From Bos javanicus (Eukaryota > Chordata > Mammalia > Artiodactyla > Bovidae): 64,000 nucleotides of DNA. Below, one piece after another: positions 11,990-26,682 of the stretch. Where the stretch lies: contig NW_026893690.1 in the NCBI RefSeq assembly GCF_032452875.1, forward strand, positions 520,623 to 584,622, in the 5' to 3' direction. A program made the position numbers and the translations under genes. The notes under the pieces were generated by a model. That model did not search any database. It saw nothing but the letters and a program-made list of their open reading frames with translations, and was not told the DNA's origin. How positions within the stretch are numbered: position 1 is the first letter of the stretch; every line of letters starts with the position of its first letter.

Positions 11990-13064
11990 ACATGATCAGC
12001 GCATGATCAGTCACATGATCAGCGCCATTAAGTCACGTGATCACTACATGATAGTCATGTGATCAGTCCATGCTCAGTCACGGTATCAGTGCATGATCAG
12101 CCACGTGATCAGTGCATGATCAGCCACGTGATCAGTTCATGATCAGCCACGTGATCAGTGCATGATCAGTCACGTGATCAGTGCATGATCAGGCACGTGA
12201 TCAGTGCATGATCAGCCACGTGATCAGTGCATGATAGCCACGTGATCAGTGCATGATCAGTCACCTGATGGGTGTATGATCAGTCACGTGACCTGTACAT
12301 GGTAGCTACATGATCATTGCATGATCAGCCACGTGAGTAGTGCATGATAGCCACGTGATCAGTGCATGATCAGTCACGTGATCAGTGCATGATCAGTCAC
12401 GTGATCAGTGCATGATAAGTCACGTGATCAGTGCATGATCAGCCACGTGATCAGTGCATGATCAGTCACGTGATCAGTGCATGATAGCTACGTGATCAGT
12501 GCATGATCAGCCACGTGATCAGTGCATGATAGCCACGTGATCAGTGCATGATCAGTCACATGATCAGTGCATGATCATCCACGTGATCAGTGCATGATCA
12601 GTCACGTGATCAGTGCATGATATAGACGTGATCAGTGCATGATCAGTCACGTGATCAGTGCATGATCAGCCACGTGATCAGTGCATGATAGCCAGTGATC
12701 AGTGCATGATAGCCAGTGATCAGTGCATGATCAGTCACGTGATCAGTGCATGATCAGCCACGTGATCAGTGCATGATAGCCACGTGATCAGTGCATGATC
12801 AGCCACGTGATCAGTGCATGATCAGTCACGTGATCAGTGCATGATCAGCCACGTGATCAGTGCATGATCAGCCACGTGATCAGTGCATGATCAGCCACGT
12901 GATCAGTGCATGATAGCCACGTGATCAGTGCATGATCAGTTACGTGATCAGTGTATGATCAGCCACGTGATCAGTGCATGATAGCCACGTGATCAGTGCA
13001 TGATCAGTCACGTGATCAGTGTATGATCAGCCACGTGAACAGTGCATGCTCAGTCACGTGATCT

Positions 13065-13329
13065 GGGCCTGCTGAGCTGCGTGATTACTGTCTGCTCATC
13101 TGCTTGACAATTGCCAGCTGAGCTGCATGATTCCTGCCTGTCATCTGCTTGACAATTGCCAGCTGTGCTGCGTAATTCCTGCCTGCTCAGCTGCTTGATT
13201 ATTGCCAGCTGAGCAGCATGATTCCTCACACCTGAGTTCCATGATTATTGCCTGCTGACTGTTTGATTCGTGCCTACTCAGCTCTTTGTTTATTGCCTCC
13301 AGAGGCACATGATCAGTGTATGATAGCAA
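13065..13329. repeat. Core copy 8 (class B)
   Basis: 265 bp, CACACCTGAG, entered by ATCTGGG. It has AGCTGCATGATTCC where most copies have AGCTGCACGATTCC, a C-to-T change at a CpG that is also seen in copy 20. Confidence 0.93.
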
Positions 13330-13428
13330 ACATGATCAGCGCATGATCAGTCACATGATCAGCGCCATTAAGTCACGTGATCACTACATGATAGTCATGT
13401 GATCAGTCCATGCTCAGTCACGGTATCA

Positions 13429-15285
13429 GTGCATGATCAGCCACGTGATCAGTGCATGATCAGCCACGTGATCAGTGCATGATAGCCACGTGATCAGTGC
13501 ATGATCAGTCACGTGATCAGTGCATGATCAGGCAGGTGATCAGTGCATGATCAGCCACGTGATCAGTGCATGATAGCCACGTGATCAGTGCATGATCAGT
13601 CACCTGATGGGTGTATGATCAGTCACGTGACCAGTACATGGTAGCTACATGATCATTGCATGATCAGCCACGTGAGTAGTGCATGATAGCCACGTGATCA
13701 GTGCATGATCAGTCACGTGATCAGTGCATGATCAGTCACGTGAACAGTGCATGATCAGTCACGTGATCAGTGCATGATCAGCCACGTGATCAGTGCATGA
13801 TCAGTCACGTGATCAGTGCATGATCAGCCACGTGATCAGTGCATGATCAGTCACGTGATCAGTGCATGATATAGACGTGATCAGTGCATGATCAGTCACG
13901 TGATCAGTGCATGATAGCCACGTGATCAGTGCATGATCAGTCACCTGATCAGTGCATGATCAGTCACGTGACCAGTACATGGTAGCTACGTGATCAGTGC
14001 ATGATCAGCCACGTGATCAGTGCATGATAGCCACGTGATCAGTGCATGATCAGTCACGTGATCAGTGCATGATCAGTCACGTGATCAGTGCATGATCAGC
14101 CACGTGATCAGTGCATGATCAGCCACGTGATCAGTGCATGATAGCCACGTGATCAGTGCATGATCAGTCACGTGATCAGTGCATGATCAGCCACGTGATC
14201 AGTGCATGATCAGCCACGTGATCAGTGCATGATCAGTCACGTGATCAGTGCATGATCAGTCACGTGACAGTGCATGTAGCTACGTGATCAGTGCATGATC
14301 AGCCACGTGATCAGTGCATGATAGCCACGTGATCAGTGCATGATCAGTCACGTGATCAGTGCATGATCAGTCATGTGATCAGTGCATGATCAGGCGTGAT
14401 CAGTGCATGATCAGCCACGTGATCAGTGCATGATAGCCACGTGATCAGTGCATGATCAGTCACGTGATCAGTGCATGATCAGTCACGTGATCAGTGCATG
14501 ATCAGCCACGTGATCAGTGCATGATCAGCCACGTGATCAGTGCATGATCAATTACGTGATCAGTGCATGATCAGTCACGTGACCAGTACATGGTAGCTAC
14601 GTGATCATTGCATGATCAGCCACATGATCAGTGCATGATAGCCACGATCAGTGCATGATCAGTCACGTGATCAGTGCATGATCACTCACGTGATCAGTGC
14701 ATGATCAGTCACGTGATCAGTGCATGATCAATTACGTGATCAGTGCATGATCAGTCACGTGACCAGTACATGGTAGCTACGTGATCATGCATGATCAGCC
14801 ACGTGATCAGTGCATGATAGCCACGTGATCAGTGCATGATCAGTCACATGATCAGTGCATGATCATCCACGTGATCAGTGCATGATCAGTCACGTGATCA
14901 GTGCATGATATAGACGTGATCAGTGCATGATCAGTCACGTGATCAGTGCATGATCAGCCACGTGATCAGTGCATGATAGCCAGTGAATGAGTGCATGATA
15001 GCCAGTGATCAGTGCATGATCAGTCACGTGATCAGTGCATGATCAGCCACGTGATCAGTGCATGATAGCCACGTGATCAGTGCATGATCAGCCACGTGAT
15101 CAGTGCATGATCAGTTACGTGAGCAGTGTATGATCAGCCACGTGATCAGTGCATGGTCAGACACGTGAACAGTGTATGATCAGCCACGTGATCAGTGCAT
15201 GATAGCCACGTGATCAGTGCATGATCAGTCACGTGATCAGTGTATGATCAGCCACGTGAACAGTGCATGCTCAGTCACGTGATCA
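13429..15285. repeat. Expanded B'-unit monomer array
   Basis: About 1.86 kb between cores 8 and 9. GATATAGACG occurs near 13868 and 14909, with repeated CCAGTACATGGTAGC landmarks near 13973, 14584 and 14764. This shows internal tandem duplication of sub-blocks. The AGCCAGTGAATGAG marker near 14979 precedes core 9. Confidence 0.88.
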
Positions 15286-15550
15286 GGGCCTGCTGAGCTG
15301 CGTGATTACTGTCTGCTCATCTGCTTGACAATTGCCAGCTGAGCTGCACGATTCCTGCCTGTCATCTGCTTGACAATTGCCAGCTGTGCTGCGTAATTCC
15401 TGCCTGCTCAGCTGCTTGATTATTGCCAGCTGAGCAGCATGATTCCTCACACCTGAGTTCCATGATTATTGCCTGCTGACTGTTTGATTCGTGCCTACTC
15501 AGCTCTTTGTTTATTGCCTCCAGAGGCACATGATCAGTGTATGATAGCAA
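15286..15550. repeat. Core copy 9 (class B')
   Basis: 265 bp, CACACCTGAG, entered by ATCAGGG. Unlike most B' cores it is followed by the TTCATGATAG continuation instead of the q series. Confidence 0.93.
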
Positions 15551-15649
15551 ACATGATCAGCGCATGATCAGTCACATGATCAGCGCCATTAAGTCACGTG
15601 ATCACTACATGATAGTCATGTGATCAGTCCATGCTCAGTCACGGTATCA

Positions 15650-18041
15650 GTGCATGATCAGCCACGTGATCAGTGCATGATCAGCCACGTGATCAGTTCA
15701 TGATAGCCACGTGATCAGTGCATGATCAGTCACGTGATCAGTGCATGATCAGGCACGTGATCAGTGCATGATCAGCCACGTGATCAGTGCATGATAGCCA
15801 CGTGATCAGTGCATGATCAGTCACCTGATGGGTGTATGATCAGTCACGTGACCAGTACATGGTAGCTACATGATCATTGCATGATCAGCCACGTGAGTAG
15901 TGCATGATAGCCACGTGATCAGTGCATGATCAGTCACGTGATCAGTGCATGATCAGTCACGTGATCAGTGCATGATAAGTCACGTGATCAGTGCATGATC
16001 AGCCACGTGATCAGTGCATGATCAGTCGTGATCAGTGCATGATAGCTACGTGATCAGTGCATGATCAGCCACGTGATCAGTGCATGATAGCCACGTGATC
16101 AGTGCATGATCAGTCATGATCAGTGCATGATCATCCACGTGATCAGTGCATGATCAGTCACGTGATCAGTGCATGATATAGACGTGATCAGTGCATGATC
16201 AGTCACGTGATCAGTGCATGATCAGCCACGTGATCAGTGCATGATAGCCAGTGATCAGTGCATGATAGCCAGTGATCAGTGCATGATCAGTCACGTGATC
16301 AGTGCATGATCAGCCACGTGATCAGTGCATGATAGCCACTGATCAGTGCATGATCAGCCACGTGATCAGTGCATGATCAGTCACGTGATCAGTGCATGAT
16401 CAGCCACGTGATCAGTGCATGATCAGTCACGTGATCAGTGCATGATCAGTCACGTGATCAGTGCATGATCAGTCACGTGATCAGTGCATGATCAGCCACG
16501 TGATCAGTGCATGATCAGTCACGTGATCAGTGCATGATCAGCCACGTGATCAGTGCATGATCAGTCACGTGATCAGTGCATGATAGACGTGATCAGTGCA
16601 TGATCAGTCACGTGATCAGTGCATGATAGCCACGTGATCAGTGCATGATCAGTCACGTGATCAGTGCATGATCAGTCACGTGACCAGTACATGGTAGCTA
16701 CGTGATCAGTGCATGATCAGCCACGTGATCAGTGCATGATAGCCACGTGATCAGTGCATGATCAGTCACGTGATCAGTGCATGATCAGTCACGTGATCAG
16801 TGCATGATCAGTCACGTGATCAGTGCATGATCAGCCACGTGATCAGTGCATGATCAGTCACGTGATCAGTGCATGATCAGCCACGTGATCAGTGCATGAT
16901 CAGTCACGTGATCAGTGCATGATATAGACGTGATCAGTGCATGATCAGTCACGTGATCAGTGCATGATAGCCACGTGATCAGTGCATGATCAGTCACGTG
17001 ATCAGTGCATGATCAGTCACGTGACCAGTACATGGTAGCTACATGATCAGTGCATGATCAGCCACGTGATAGTGCATGATAGCCACGTGATCAGTGCATG
17101 ATCAGTCATGTGATCAGTGCATGATCAGTCACGTGATCAGTGCATGATCAGCCACGTGATCAGTGCATGATCAGCCACGTGATCAGTGCATGATAGCCAC
17201 GTGATCAGTGCATGATCAGTCACGTGATCAGTGCATGATCAGGCACGTGATCAGTGCATGATCAGCCACGTGATCAGTGCATGATCAGTCACGTGATCAG
17301 TGTATGATCAGTCACTGACCAGTACATGGTAGCTACGTGATCATTGCATGATCAGCCACGTGATAGTGCATGATAGCCACGTGATCAGTGCATGATCAGT
17401 CACGTGATCAGTGCATGATCAGTCATGTGATCAGTGCATGATCAGGCACGTGATCAGTGCATGATCAGCCACGTGATCAGTGCATGATAGCCACGTGATC
17501 AGTGCATGATCAGTCACGTGATCAGTGCATGATCAGTCACGTGATCAGTGCATGATCAGCCACGTGATCAGTGCATGATCAGCCACGTGATCAGTGCATG
17601 ATCAATTACGTGATCAGTGCATGATCAGTCACGTGACCAGTGCATGGTAGCTACGTGATCAGTGCATGATCAGCCACGTGATCAGTGCATGATAGCCACG
17701 TGATCAGTGCATGATCAGTCACGTGATCAGTGCATGATCAGTCACGTGATCAGTGCATGATCAGTCACGTGATCAGTGCATGATCAATTACGTGATCAGT
17801 GCATGATCAGTCACGTGATCAGTGCATGGTAGCTACGTGATCAGTGCATGATCAGCCACGTGATCAGTGCATGATAGCCACGTGATCAGTGCATGATAGC
17901 CACGTGATCAGTGCATGATCAGTCATGTGATATCAGTGTGATCAGCCACGTGATCAGTGCATGATATCCACGTGATCAGTGCATGATCAGCCACGTGATC
18001 AGTGCATGATAGCCACGTGATCAGTGCATGATCAGTCACGT
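15650..18041. repeat. Largest expanded monomer array, with a local 341-bp tandem duplication
   Basis: About 2.4 kb, giving the widest core spacing in the window (3465 bp). TAGACG occurs at 16584 and 16925, and ATGGTAGCTA at 16691 and 17032. Both pairs are exactly 341 bp apart, so a segment of about 341 bp was duplicated in tandem around 16.4-17.04 kb. Further GGTAGCTAC landmarks near 17325, 17645 and 17827 suggest more rounds. Confidence 0.88.
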
Positions 18042-18750
18042 GATCATGTGTGATCAGCCACGTGATCAGTGCATGATCAGCCACGTGATCAGTGCATGAT
18101 CAGCCACGTGATCAGTGCATGATCAGCCACGTGATCAGTGCATGATCAATTACGTGATCAGTGCATGATCAGTCACGTGACCAGTACATGGTTGCTACGT
18201 GATCATTGCATGATCAGCCACGTGAGCAGTGCATGATAGCCACGTGATCAGTGCATGATCAGTCACGTGATCAGTACATGATCAGTCACGTGAACAGTGC
18301 ATGATCATTTACGTGATCTGTGCATGATCAGTCACGTGACCAGTATATGGTAGCTACGTGATCATTCCATGACGAGCCACGTGAGCAGTGCATGATAGCC
18401 ACGTGATGTGTGCATGATGAGTTACGTGAGCAGAGTATGATCAGCCACGTGATCAGTGCATGAGTGCCACGTGATCAGTGCATGATATGTCACGTGACAG
18501 GTGTGTGATCAGCCACGTGAACAGTGCATGTTCAGCCACGTGATCAGTGCATGATAGCCACGTGATCAGTGCATGATCAGTTACGTGAGCAGTGTATGAT
18601 CAGCCACGTGATCAGTGCATGGTCAGACACGTGAACAGTGTATGATCAGCCACGTGATCAGTGCATGATATCCAAGTGATCAGTGCATGATCATCACGTG
18701 ATCAGTGTATGATCAGCCACGTGAACAGTGCATGCTCAGTCACGTGATCA
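18042..18750. repeat. A-type pre-core block (long form, 709 bp)
   Basis: Same landmark series as other A blocks but 46 bp longer than the 663-bp form. The extra length is in plain CAGCCACGTGATCAG monomers near 18060-18130, one dimer inserted near the left end. It opens with GATCATGTGTGATC instead of GATACATGTGTGATC. Confidence 0.9.
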
Positions 18751-19015
18751 GGGCCTGCTGAGCTGCGTGATTACTGTCTGCTCATCTGCTTGACAATTGC
18801 CAGCTGAGCTGCACGATTCCTGCCTGTCATCTGCTTGACAATTGCCAGCTGTGCTGCGTAATTCCTGCCTGCTCAGCTGCTTGATTATTGCCAGCTGAGC
18901 AGCATGATTCCTCACAGCTGAGTTCCATGATTATTGCCTGCTGACTGTTTGATTCGTGCCTACTCAGCTCTTTGTTTATTGCCTCCAGAGGCACATGATC
19001 AGTGTATGATAGCAA
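18751..19015. repeat. Core copy 10 (class A)
   Basis: 265 bp, CACAGCTGAG, entered by ATCAGGG. First member of the clear A-B-B' series formed by copies 10-11-12. Confidence 0.93.
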
Positions 19016-19114
19016 ACATGATCAGTGCATGATCAGTCACATGATCAGCGCCATTAAGTCACGTGATCACTACATGATAGTCATGTGATCAGTCCATGCT
19101 CAGTCACGGTATCA

Positions 19115-20997
19115 GTGCATGATCAGCCACGTGATCAGTGCATGATCAGCCACGTGATCAGTTCATGATAGCCATGTGATCAGTGCATGATTTGTCACGT
19201 GATCAGTGCATGATCAGGCAGGTGATCAGTGCATGATCAGTCACGTGATCAGTGCATGATCAGTCACGTGATCAGTGCATGATCAGTCACGTGATCAGTG
19301 CATGATCAGCCACGTGATCAGTGCATGATCAGCCACGTGATCAGTGCATGATCAGTCACGTGATCAGTGCATGATCAGTCACGTGACCAGTACATGGTAG
19401 CTACGTGATCAGTGCATGATCAGCCACGTGAGCAGTGCATGATAGCCACGTGATCAGTGCATGATCAGTCACGTGATCAGTGCATGATCAGTCACGTGAT
19501 CAGTGCATGATCAGTCACGTGATCAGTGCATGATCAGTCACGTGATCAGTGCATGATCAGTCACGTGATCAGTACATGATAGCTACGTGATCAGTGCATG
19601 ATCAGCCACGTGATCAGTGCATGATAGCCACGTGATCAGTGCATGATCAGTCACATGATCAGTGCATGATCATCCACGTGATCAGTGCATGATCAGTCAT
19701 GTGATCAGTGCATGATATAGACGTGATCAGTGCATGATCAGTCACGTGATCAGTGCATGATCAGCCACGTGATCAGTGCATGATAGCCAGTTAATGAGTG
19801 CATGATAGCCAGATGATCAGTGCATGATCAGTCACGTGATCAGTGCATGATCAGCCACGTGATCAGTGCATGATAGCCACGTGATCAGTGCATGATCAGC
19901 CACGTGATCAGTGCATGATCAGCCACGTGATCAGTGCATGATCAGCCACGTGATCAGTGCATGATCAGTCACGTGATCAGTGCATGATAGCCACGTGATC
20001 AGTGCATGATCAGCCACGTGATCAGTGCATGATAGCCACGTGATCAGTGCATGATCAGCCACGTGATCAGTGCATGATAGCCACGTGATCAGTGCATGAT
20101 CAGTCACGTGATCAGTGCATGATCAGGCACGTGATCAGTGTATGATCAGCCACGTGATCAGTGCATGATAGCCACGTGATCAGTGCATGATCAGTCACGT
20201 GATCAGTGCATGATCAGTCACGTGACCAGTACATGGTAGCTACGTGATCATTGCATGATCAGCCACGTGATAGTGCATGATAGCCACGTGATCAGTGCAT
20301 GATCAGTCACGTGATCAGTGCATGATCACTCACGTGATCAGTGCATGATAAGTCACGTGATCAGTGCATGATCAATTACGTGATCAGTGCATGATCAGTC
20401 ACGTGATCAGTACATGGTAGCTACGTGATCAGTGCATGATCAGCCACGTGATCAGTGCATGATAGCCACGTGATCAGTGCATGATCAGTCACATGATCAG
20501 TGCATGATCATCCACGTGATCAGTGCATGATCAGTCATGTGATCAGTGCATGATATAGACGTGATCAGTGCATGATCAGTCACGTGATCAGTGCATGATC
20601 AGCCACGTGATCAGTGCATGATAGCCAGTGAATGAGTGCATGATAGCCAGTGATCAGTGCATGATCAGTCACGTGATCAGTGCATGATCAGCCACGTGAT
20701 CAGTGCATGATAGCCACTGATCAGTGCATGATCAGCCACGTGATCAGTGCATGATCAGTCACGTGATCAGTGCATGATCAGCCACGTGATCAGTGCATGA
20801 TCAGCCACGTGATCAGTGCATGATCAGCCACGTGATCAGTGCATGATAGCCACGTGATCAGTGCATGATCAGTCACGTGATCAGTGTATGATCAGCCACG
20901 TGATCAGTGCATGATAGCCACGTGATCAGTGCATGATCAGTCACGTGATCAGTGTATGATCAGCCACGTGAACAGTGCATGCTCAGTCACGTGATCT
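19115..20997. repeat. B-unit monomer array with duplicated B markers
   Basis: About 1.9 kb. The B marker series (GATATAGACG then AGCCAGTTAATGAG or AGCCAGTGAATGAG) occurs twice, near 19713-19800 and 20550-20635, so this interval holds roughly one extra B-flank segment without a core. Confidence 0.88.
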
Positions 20998-21262
20998 GGG
21001 CCTGCTGAGCTGCGTGATTACTGTCTGCTCATCTGCTTGACAATTGCCAGCTGAGCTGCACGATTCCTGCCTGTCATCTGCTTGACAATTATCAGCTGTG
21101 CTGCGTAATTCCTGCCTGCTCAGCTGCTTGATTATTGCCAGCTGAGCAGCATGATTCCTCACACCTGAGTTCCATGATTATTGCCTGCTGACTGTTTGAT
21201 TCGTGCCTACTCAGCTCTTTGTTTATTGCCTCCAGAGGCACATGATCAGTGTATGATAGCAA
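20998..21262. repeat. Core copy 11 (class B)
   Basis: 265 bp, CACACCTGAG, entered by ATCTGGG. It has CAATTATCAGCTG instead of CAATTGCCAGCTG, shared with copies 17, 20, 22, 24 and 25, which defines a core sub-lineage. Confidence 0.93.
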
Positions 21263-22586
21263 ACATGATCAGCGCATGATCAGTCACATGATCAGCGCCA
21301 TTAAGTCACGTGATCACTACATGATAGTCATGTGATCAGTCCATGCTCAGTCACGGTATCAGTGCATGATCAGCCACGTGATCAGTGCATGATCAGCCAC
21401 GTGATCAGTTCATGATAGCCACGTGATCAGTGCATGATTTGTCACGTGATCAGTGCATGATCAGGCAGGTGATCAGTGCATGATCAGCCACGTGATCAGT
21501 GCATGATAGCCACGTGATCAGTGCATGATCAGTCACCTGATGGGTGTATGATCAGTCACGTGACCAGTACATGGTAGCTACATGATCATTGCATGATCAG
21601 CCACGTGAGTAGTGCATGATAGCCACGTGATCAGTGCATGATCAGTCACGTGATCAGTGCATGATCAGTCACGTGAACAGTGCATGATAAGTCACGTGAT
21701 CAGTGCATGATCAGCCACGTGATCAGTGCATGATCAGTCACGTGATCAGTGCATGATAGCCACGTGATCAGTGCATGATCAGCCACGTGATCAGTGCATG
21801 ATAGCCACGTGATCAGTGCATGATCAGCCACGTGATCAGTGCATGATAGCCACGTGATCAGTGCATGATCAGTCACGTGATCAGTGCATGATCAGTCACG
21901 TGATCAGTGCATGATCAGCCACGTGATCAGTGCATGATAGCCACGTGATCAGTGCATGATCAGTCACGTGATCAGTGCATGATCAGTCACGTGACCAGTA
22001 CATGGTAGCTACGTGATCAGTGCATGATCAGCCACGTGATCAGTGCATGATAGCCACGTGATCAGTGCATGATCAGTCACGTGATCAGTGCATGATCATC
22101 CACGTGATCAGTGCATGATCAGTCACGTGATCAGTGCATGATATCACGTGATCAGTGCATGATCAGTCACGTGATCAGTGCATGATCAGCCACGTGATCA
22201 GTGCATGATAGCCAGTGATCAGTGCATGATAGCCACGTGATCAGTGCATGATCAGTCACGTGATCAGTGCATGATCAGCCACGTGATCAGTGCATGATAG
22301 CCACGTGATCAGTGCATGATCAGCCACGTGATCAGTGCATGATCAGTCACGTGATCAGTGCATGATCAGCCACGTGATCAGTGCATGATCAGCCACGTGA
22401 TCAGTGCATGATCAGCCACGTGATCAGTGCATGATCAGCCACGTGATCAGTGCATGATCAGTCACGTGATCAGTGTATGATCAGCCACGTGATCAGTGCA
22501 TGATAGCCACGTGATCAGTGCATGATCAGTCACGTGATCAGTGTATGATCAGCCACGTGAACAGTGCATGCTCAGTCACGTGATCA

Positions 22587-22851
22587 GGGCCTGCTGAGCT
22601 GCGTGATTACTGTCTGCTCATCTGCTTGACAATTGCCAGCTGAGCTGCACGATTCCTGCCTGTCATCTGCTTGACAATTGCCAGCTGTGCTGCGTAATTC
22701 CTGCCTGCTCAGCTGCTTGATTATTGCCAGCTGAGCAGCATGATTCCTCACACCTGAGTTCCATGATTATTGCCTGCTGACTGTTTGATTCGTGCCTACT
22801 CAGCTCTTTGTTTATTGCCTCCAGAGGCACATGATCAGTGTATGATAGCAA
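22587..22851. repeat. Core copy 12 (class B')
   Basis: 265 bp, CACACCTGAG, entered by ATCAGGG and followed by the GGGCAGTCATG/GATATAGACG continuation. Confidence 0.93.
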
Positions 22852-24123
22852 ACATGATCAGCGCATGATCAGTCACATGATCAGCGCCATTAAGTCACGT
22901 GATCACTACATGATAGTCATGTGATCAGTCCATGCTCAGTCACGGTATCAGTGCATGATCAGCCACGTGATCAGTGCATGATCAGCCAGGTGATCAGTGC
23001 ATGGGCAGTCATGTGATCAGTGCATGATATAGACGTGATCAGTGCATGATCAGTCACGTGATCAGTGCATGATAGCCACGTGATCAGTGCATGATCAGTC
23101 ACCTGATGGGTGTATGATCATTCACGTGACCAGTGTACATGGTAGCTACATGATCATTGCATGATCAGCCACGTGAGTAGTGCATGATAGCCACGTGATC
23201 AGTGCATGATCAGTCACGTGATCAGTGCATGATCAGTCACGTATCAGTGCATGATCAGCCACGTGATCAGTGCATGATCAGCCACGTGATCAGTGCATGA
23301 TAGCCACGTGATCAGTGCATGATCAGTCACGTGATCAGTGCATGATCAGGCACGTGATCAGTGCATGATCAGCCACGTGATCAGTGCATGATAGCCACGT
23401 GATCAGTGCATGATCAGTCACCTGATCAGTGTATGATCAGTCACTGACCAGTACATGGTAGCTACATGATCATTGCATGATCAGCCACGTGATCAGTGCA
23501 TGATAGCCACGTGATCAGTGCATGATCAGTCATGTGATCAGTGCATGATCAGTCACGTGATCAGTGCATGATCAGCCACGTGATCAGTGCATGATAGCCA
23601 CGTGATCAGTGCATGATCAGTCACGTGATCAGTGCATGATCAGTCACGTGATCAGTGCATGATCAGCCACGTGATCAGTGCATGATCAGCCATGATCAGT
23701 GCATGATCAATTACGTGATCAGTGCATGATCAGTCACGTGATCAGTGCATGGTAGCCACGTGATCAGTGCATGATCAGCCACGTGAGCAGTGCATGATAG
23801 CCACGTGATCAGTGCATGATCAGTCACGTGATCAGTGCATGATCACTCACGTGATCAGTGCATGATCAGTCACGTGATCAGTGCATGATCAATTACGTGA
23901 TCAGTGCATGATCAGTCACGTGACCAGTACATGGTAGCTACGTGATCATTGCATGATCAGCCACGTGATCAGTGCATGATAGCCACGTGATCAGTGCATG
24001 ATAGCCACGTGATCAGTGCATGATCAGTCATGTGATCAGTGTGTGATCAGCCACGTGATCAGTGCATGATAGCCACGTGATCAGTGCATGATAGCCACGT
24101 GATCAGTGCATGATCAGTCACGT

Positions 24124-24785
24124 GATACATGTGTGATCAGCCACGTGATCAGTGCATGATGAGCCACGTGATCAGTGCAGGATCAATTACGTGATCAGTG
24201 CATGATCAGTCACGTGACCAGTACATGGTTGCTACGTGATCGTTGCATGATCAGCCACGTGAGCAGAGCATGATAGCCACGTGATCAGTGCATGATCAGT
24301 CACGTGATCAGTACATGATCAGTCACGTGAACAGTGCATGATCATTTACGTGATCTGTGCATGATCAGTCACGTGACCAGTATATGGTAGCTACGTGATC
24401 ATTCCATGACGAGCCACGTGAGCAGTGCATGATAGCCACGTGATGTGCATGATGAGTTACGTGAGCAGAGTATGATCAGCCACGTGATCAGTGCATGAGT
24501 GCCACGTGATCAGTGCATGATATGTCACGTGACAGGTGTGTGATCAGCCACGTGAACAGTGCATGTTCAGCCACGTGATCAGTGCATGATAGCCACGTGA
24601 TCAGTGCATGATCAGTTACGTGAGCAGTGTATGATCAGCCACGTGATCAGTGCATGGTCAGACACGTGAACAGTGTATGATCAGCCACGTGATCAGTGCA
24701 TGATATCCAAGTGATCAGTGCATGATCATCACGTGATCAGTGTATGATCAGCCACGTGAACAGTGCATGCTCAGTCACGTGATCA
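24124..24785. repeat. A-type pre-core block (662 bp)
   Basis: Full landmark series. GATGTGCATGATGAG has lost a TG step relative to GATGTGTGCATGATGAG, explaining the two-base shortfall from 664 bp. Confidence 0.92.
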
Positions 24786-25050
24786 GGGCCTGCTGAGCTG
24801 CGTGATTACTGTCTGCTCATCTGCTTGACAATTGCCAGCTGAGCTGCACGATTCCTGCCTGTCATCTGCTTGACAATTGCCAGCTGTGCTGCGTAATTCC
24901 TGCCTGCTCAGCTGCTTGATTATTGCCAGCTGAGCAGCATGATTCCTCACAGCTGAGTTCCATGATTATTGCCTGCTGACTGTTTGATTCGTGCCTACTC
25001 AGCTCTTTGTTTATTGCCTCCAGAGGCACATGATCAGTGTATGATAGCAA
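24786..25050. repeat. Core copy 13 (class A)
   Basis: 265 bp, CACAGCTGAG, entered by ATCAGGG. It starts the second A-B-B' series (copies 13-14-15). The copy 10 to copy 13 distance is 6035 bp. Confidence 0.93.
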
Positions 25051-26417
25051 ACATGATCAGCGCATGATCAGTCACATGATCAGCGCCATTAAGTCACGTG
25101 ATCACTACATGATAGTCATGTGATCAGTCCATGCTCAGTCACGGTATCAGTGCATGATCAGCCACGTGATCAGTGCATGATCAGCCAGTGATCAGTGCAT
25201 GGGCAGTCATGTGATCAGTGCATGATATAGACGTGATCAGTGCATGATCAGTCTCGTGATCAGTGCATGATAGCCACGTGATCAGTGCATGATCAGTCAC
25301 CTGATGGGTGTATGATCATTCACGTGACCTGTACATGGTAGCTACATGATCATTGCATGATCAGCCACGTGAGTAGTGCATGATAGCCACGTGATCAGTG
25401 CATGATCAGTCACGTGATCAGTGCATGATCAGTCACGTGATCAGTGCATGATCAGCCACGTGATCAGTGCATGATCAGCCACGTGATCAGTGCATGATAG
25501 CCACGTGATCAGTGCATGATCAGTCACGTGATCAGTGCATGATCAGGCACGTGATCAGTGCATGATCAGTCACGTGATCAGTGCATGATCAGTCACGTGA
25601 TCAGTGCATGATCAGTCACGTGATCAGTGCATGATCAGCCACGTGATCAGTGCATGATCAGCCACGTGATCAGTGCATGATCAATTACGTGATCAGTGCA
25701 TGATCAGTCACGTGACCAGTACATGGTAGCTACGTGATCATTGCATGATCAGCCACGTGATCAGTGCATGATAGCCACGTGATCAGTGCATGATCAGTCA
25801 CGTGATCAGTGCATGATCAGTCACGTGATCAGTGCATGATAAGTCACGTGATCAGTGCATGATCAATTACGTGATCAGTGCATGATCAGTCACGTGACCA
25901 GTACATGGTAGCTACGTGATCATTGCATGATCAGCCACGTGAGCAGTGCATGATAGCCACGTGATCAGTGCATGATCTGTCATGATCAGTGCATGATCAT
26001 CCGTGATCAGTGCATGGGCAGTCATGTGATCAGTGCATGATATAGACGTGATCAGTGCATGATCAGTCTCGTGATCAGTGCATGATCAGCCACGTGATCA
26101 GTGCATGATAGCCAGTTAATGAGTGCATGATAGCCAGTGATCAGTGCATGATCAGTCACGTGATCAGTGTATGATCAGCCACGTAATCAGTGCATGATCA
26201 GCCACTGATCAGTGCATGATCAGCCACGTGATCAGTGCATGATCAGTTACGTGAGCAGTGTATGATCAGCCACGTGATCAGTGCATGGTCAGACACGTGA
26301 ACAGTGTATGATCAGCCACGTGATCAGTGCATGATAGCCACGTGATCAGTGCATGATCAGTCACGTGATCAGTGTATGATCAGCCACGTGAACAGTGCAT
26401 GCTCAGTCACGTGATCT

Positions 26418-26682
26418 GGGCCTGCTGAGCTGCGTGATTACTGTCTGCTCATCTGCTTGACAATTGCCAGCTGAGCTGCACGATTCCTGCCTGTCATCTG
26501 CTTGACAATTGCCAGCTGTGCTGCGTAATTCCTGCCTGCTCAGCTGCTTGATTATTGCCAGCTGAGCAGCATGATTCCTCACACCTGAGTTCCATGATTA
26601 TTGCCTGCTGACTGTTTGATTCGTGCCTACTCAGCTCTTTGTTTATTGCCTCCAGAGGCACATGATCAGTGTATGATAGCAA
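26418..26682. repeat. Core copy 14 (class B)
   Basis: 265 bp, CACACCTGAG, entered by ATCTGGG. The array before it carries AGCCAGTTAATGAG near 26110. Confidence 0.93.
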
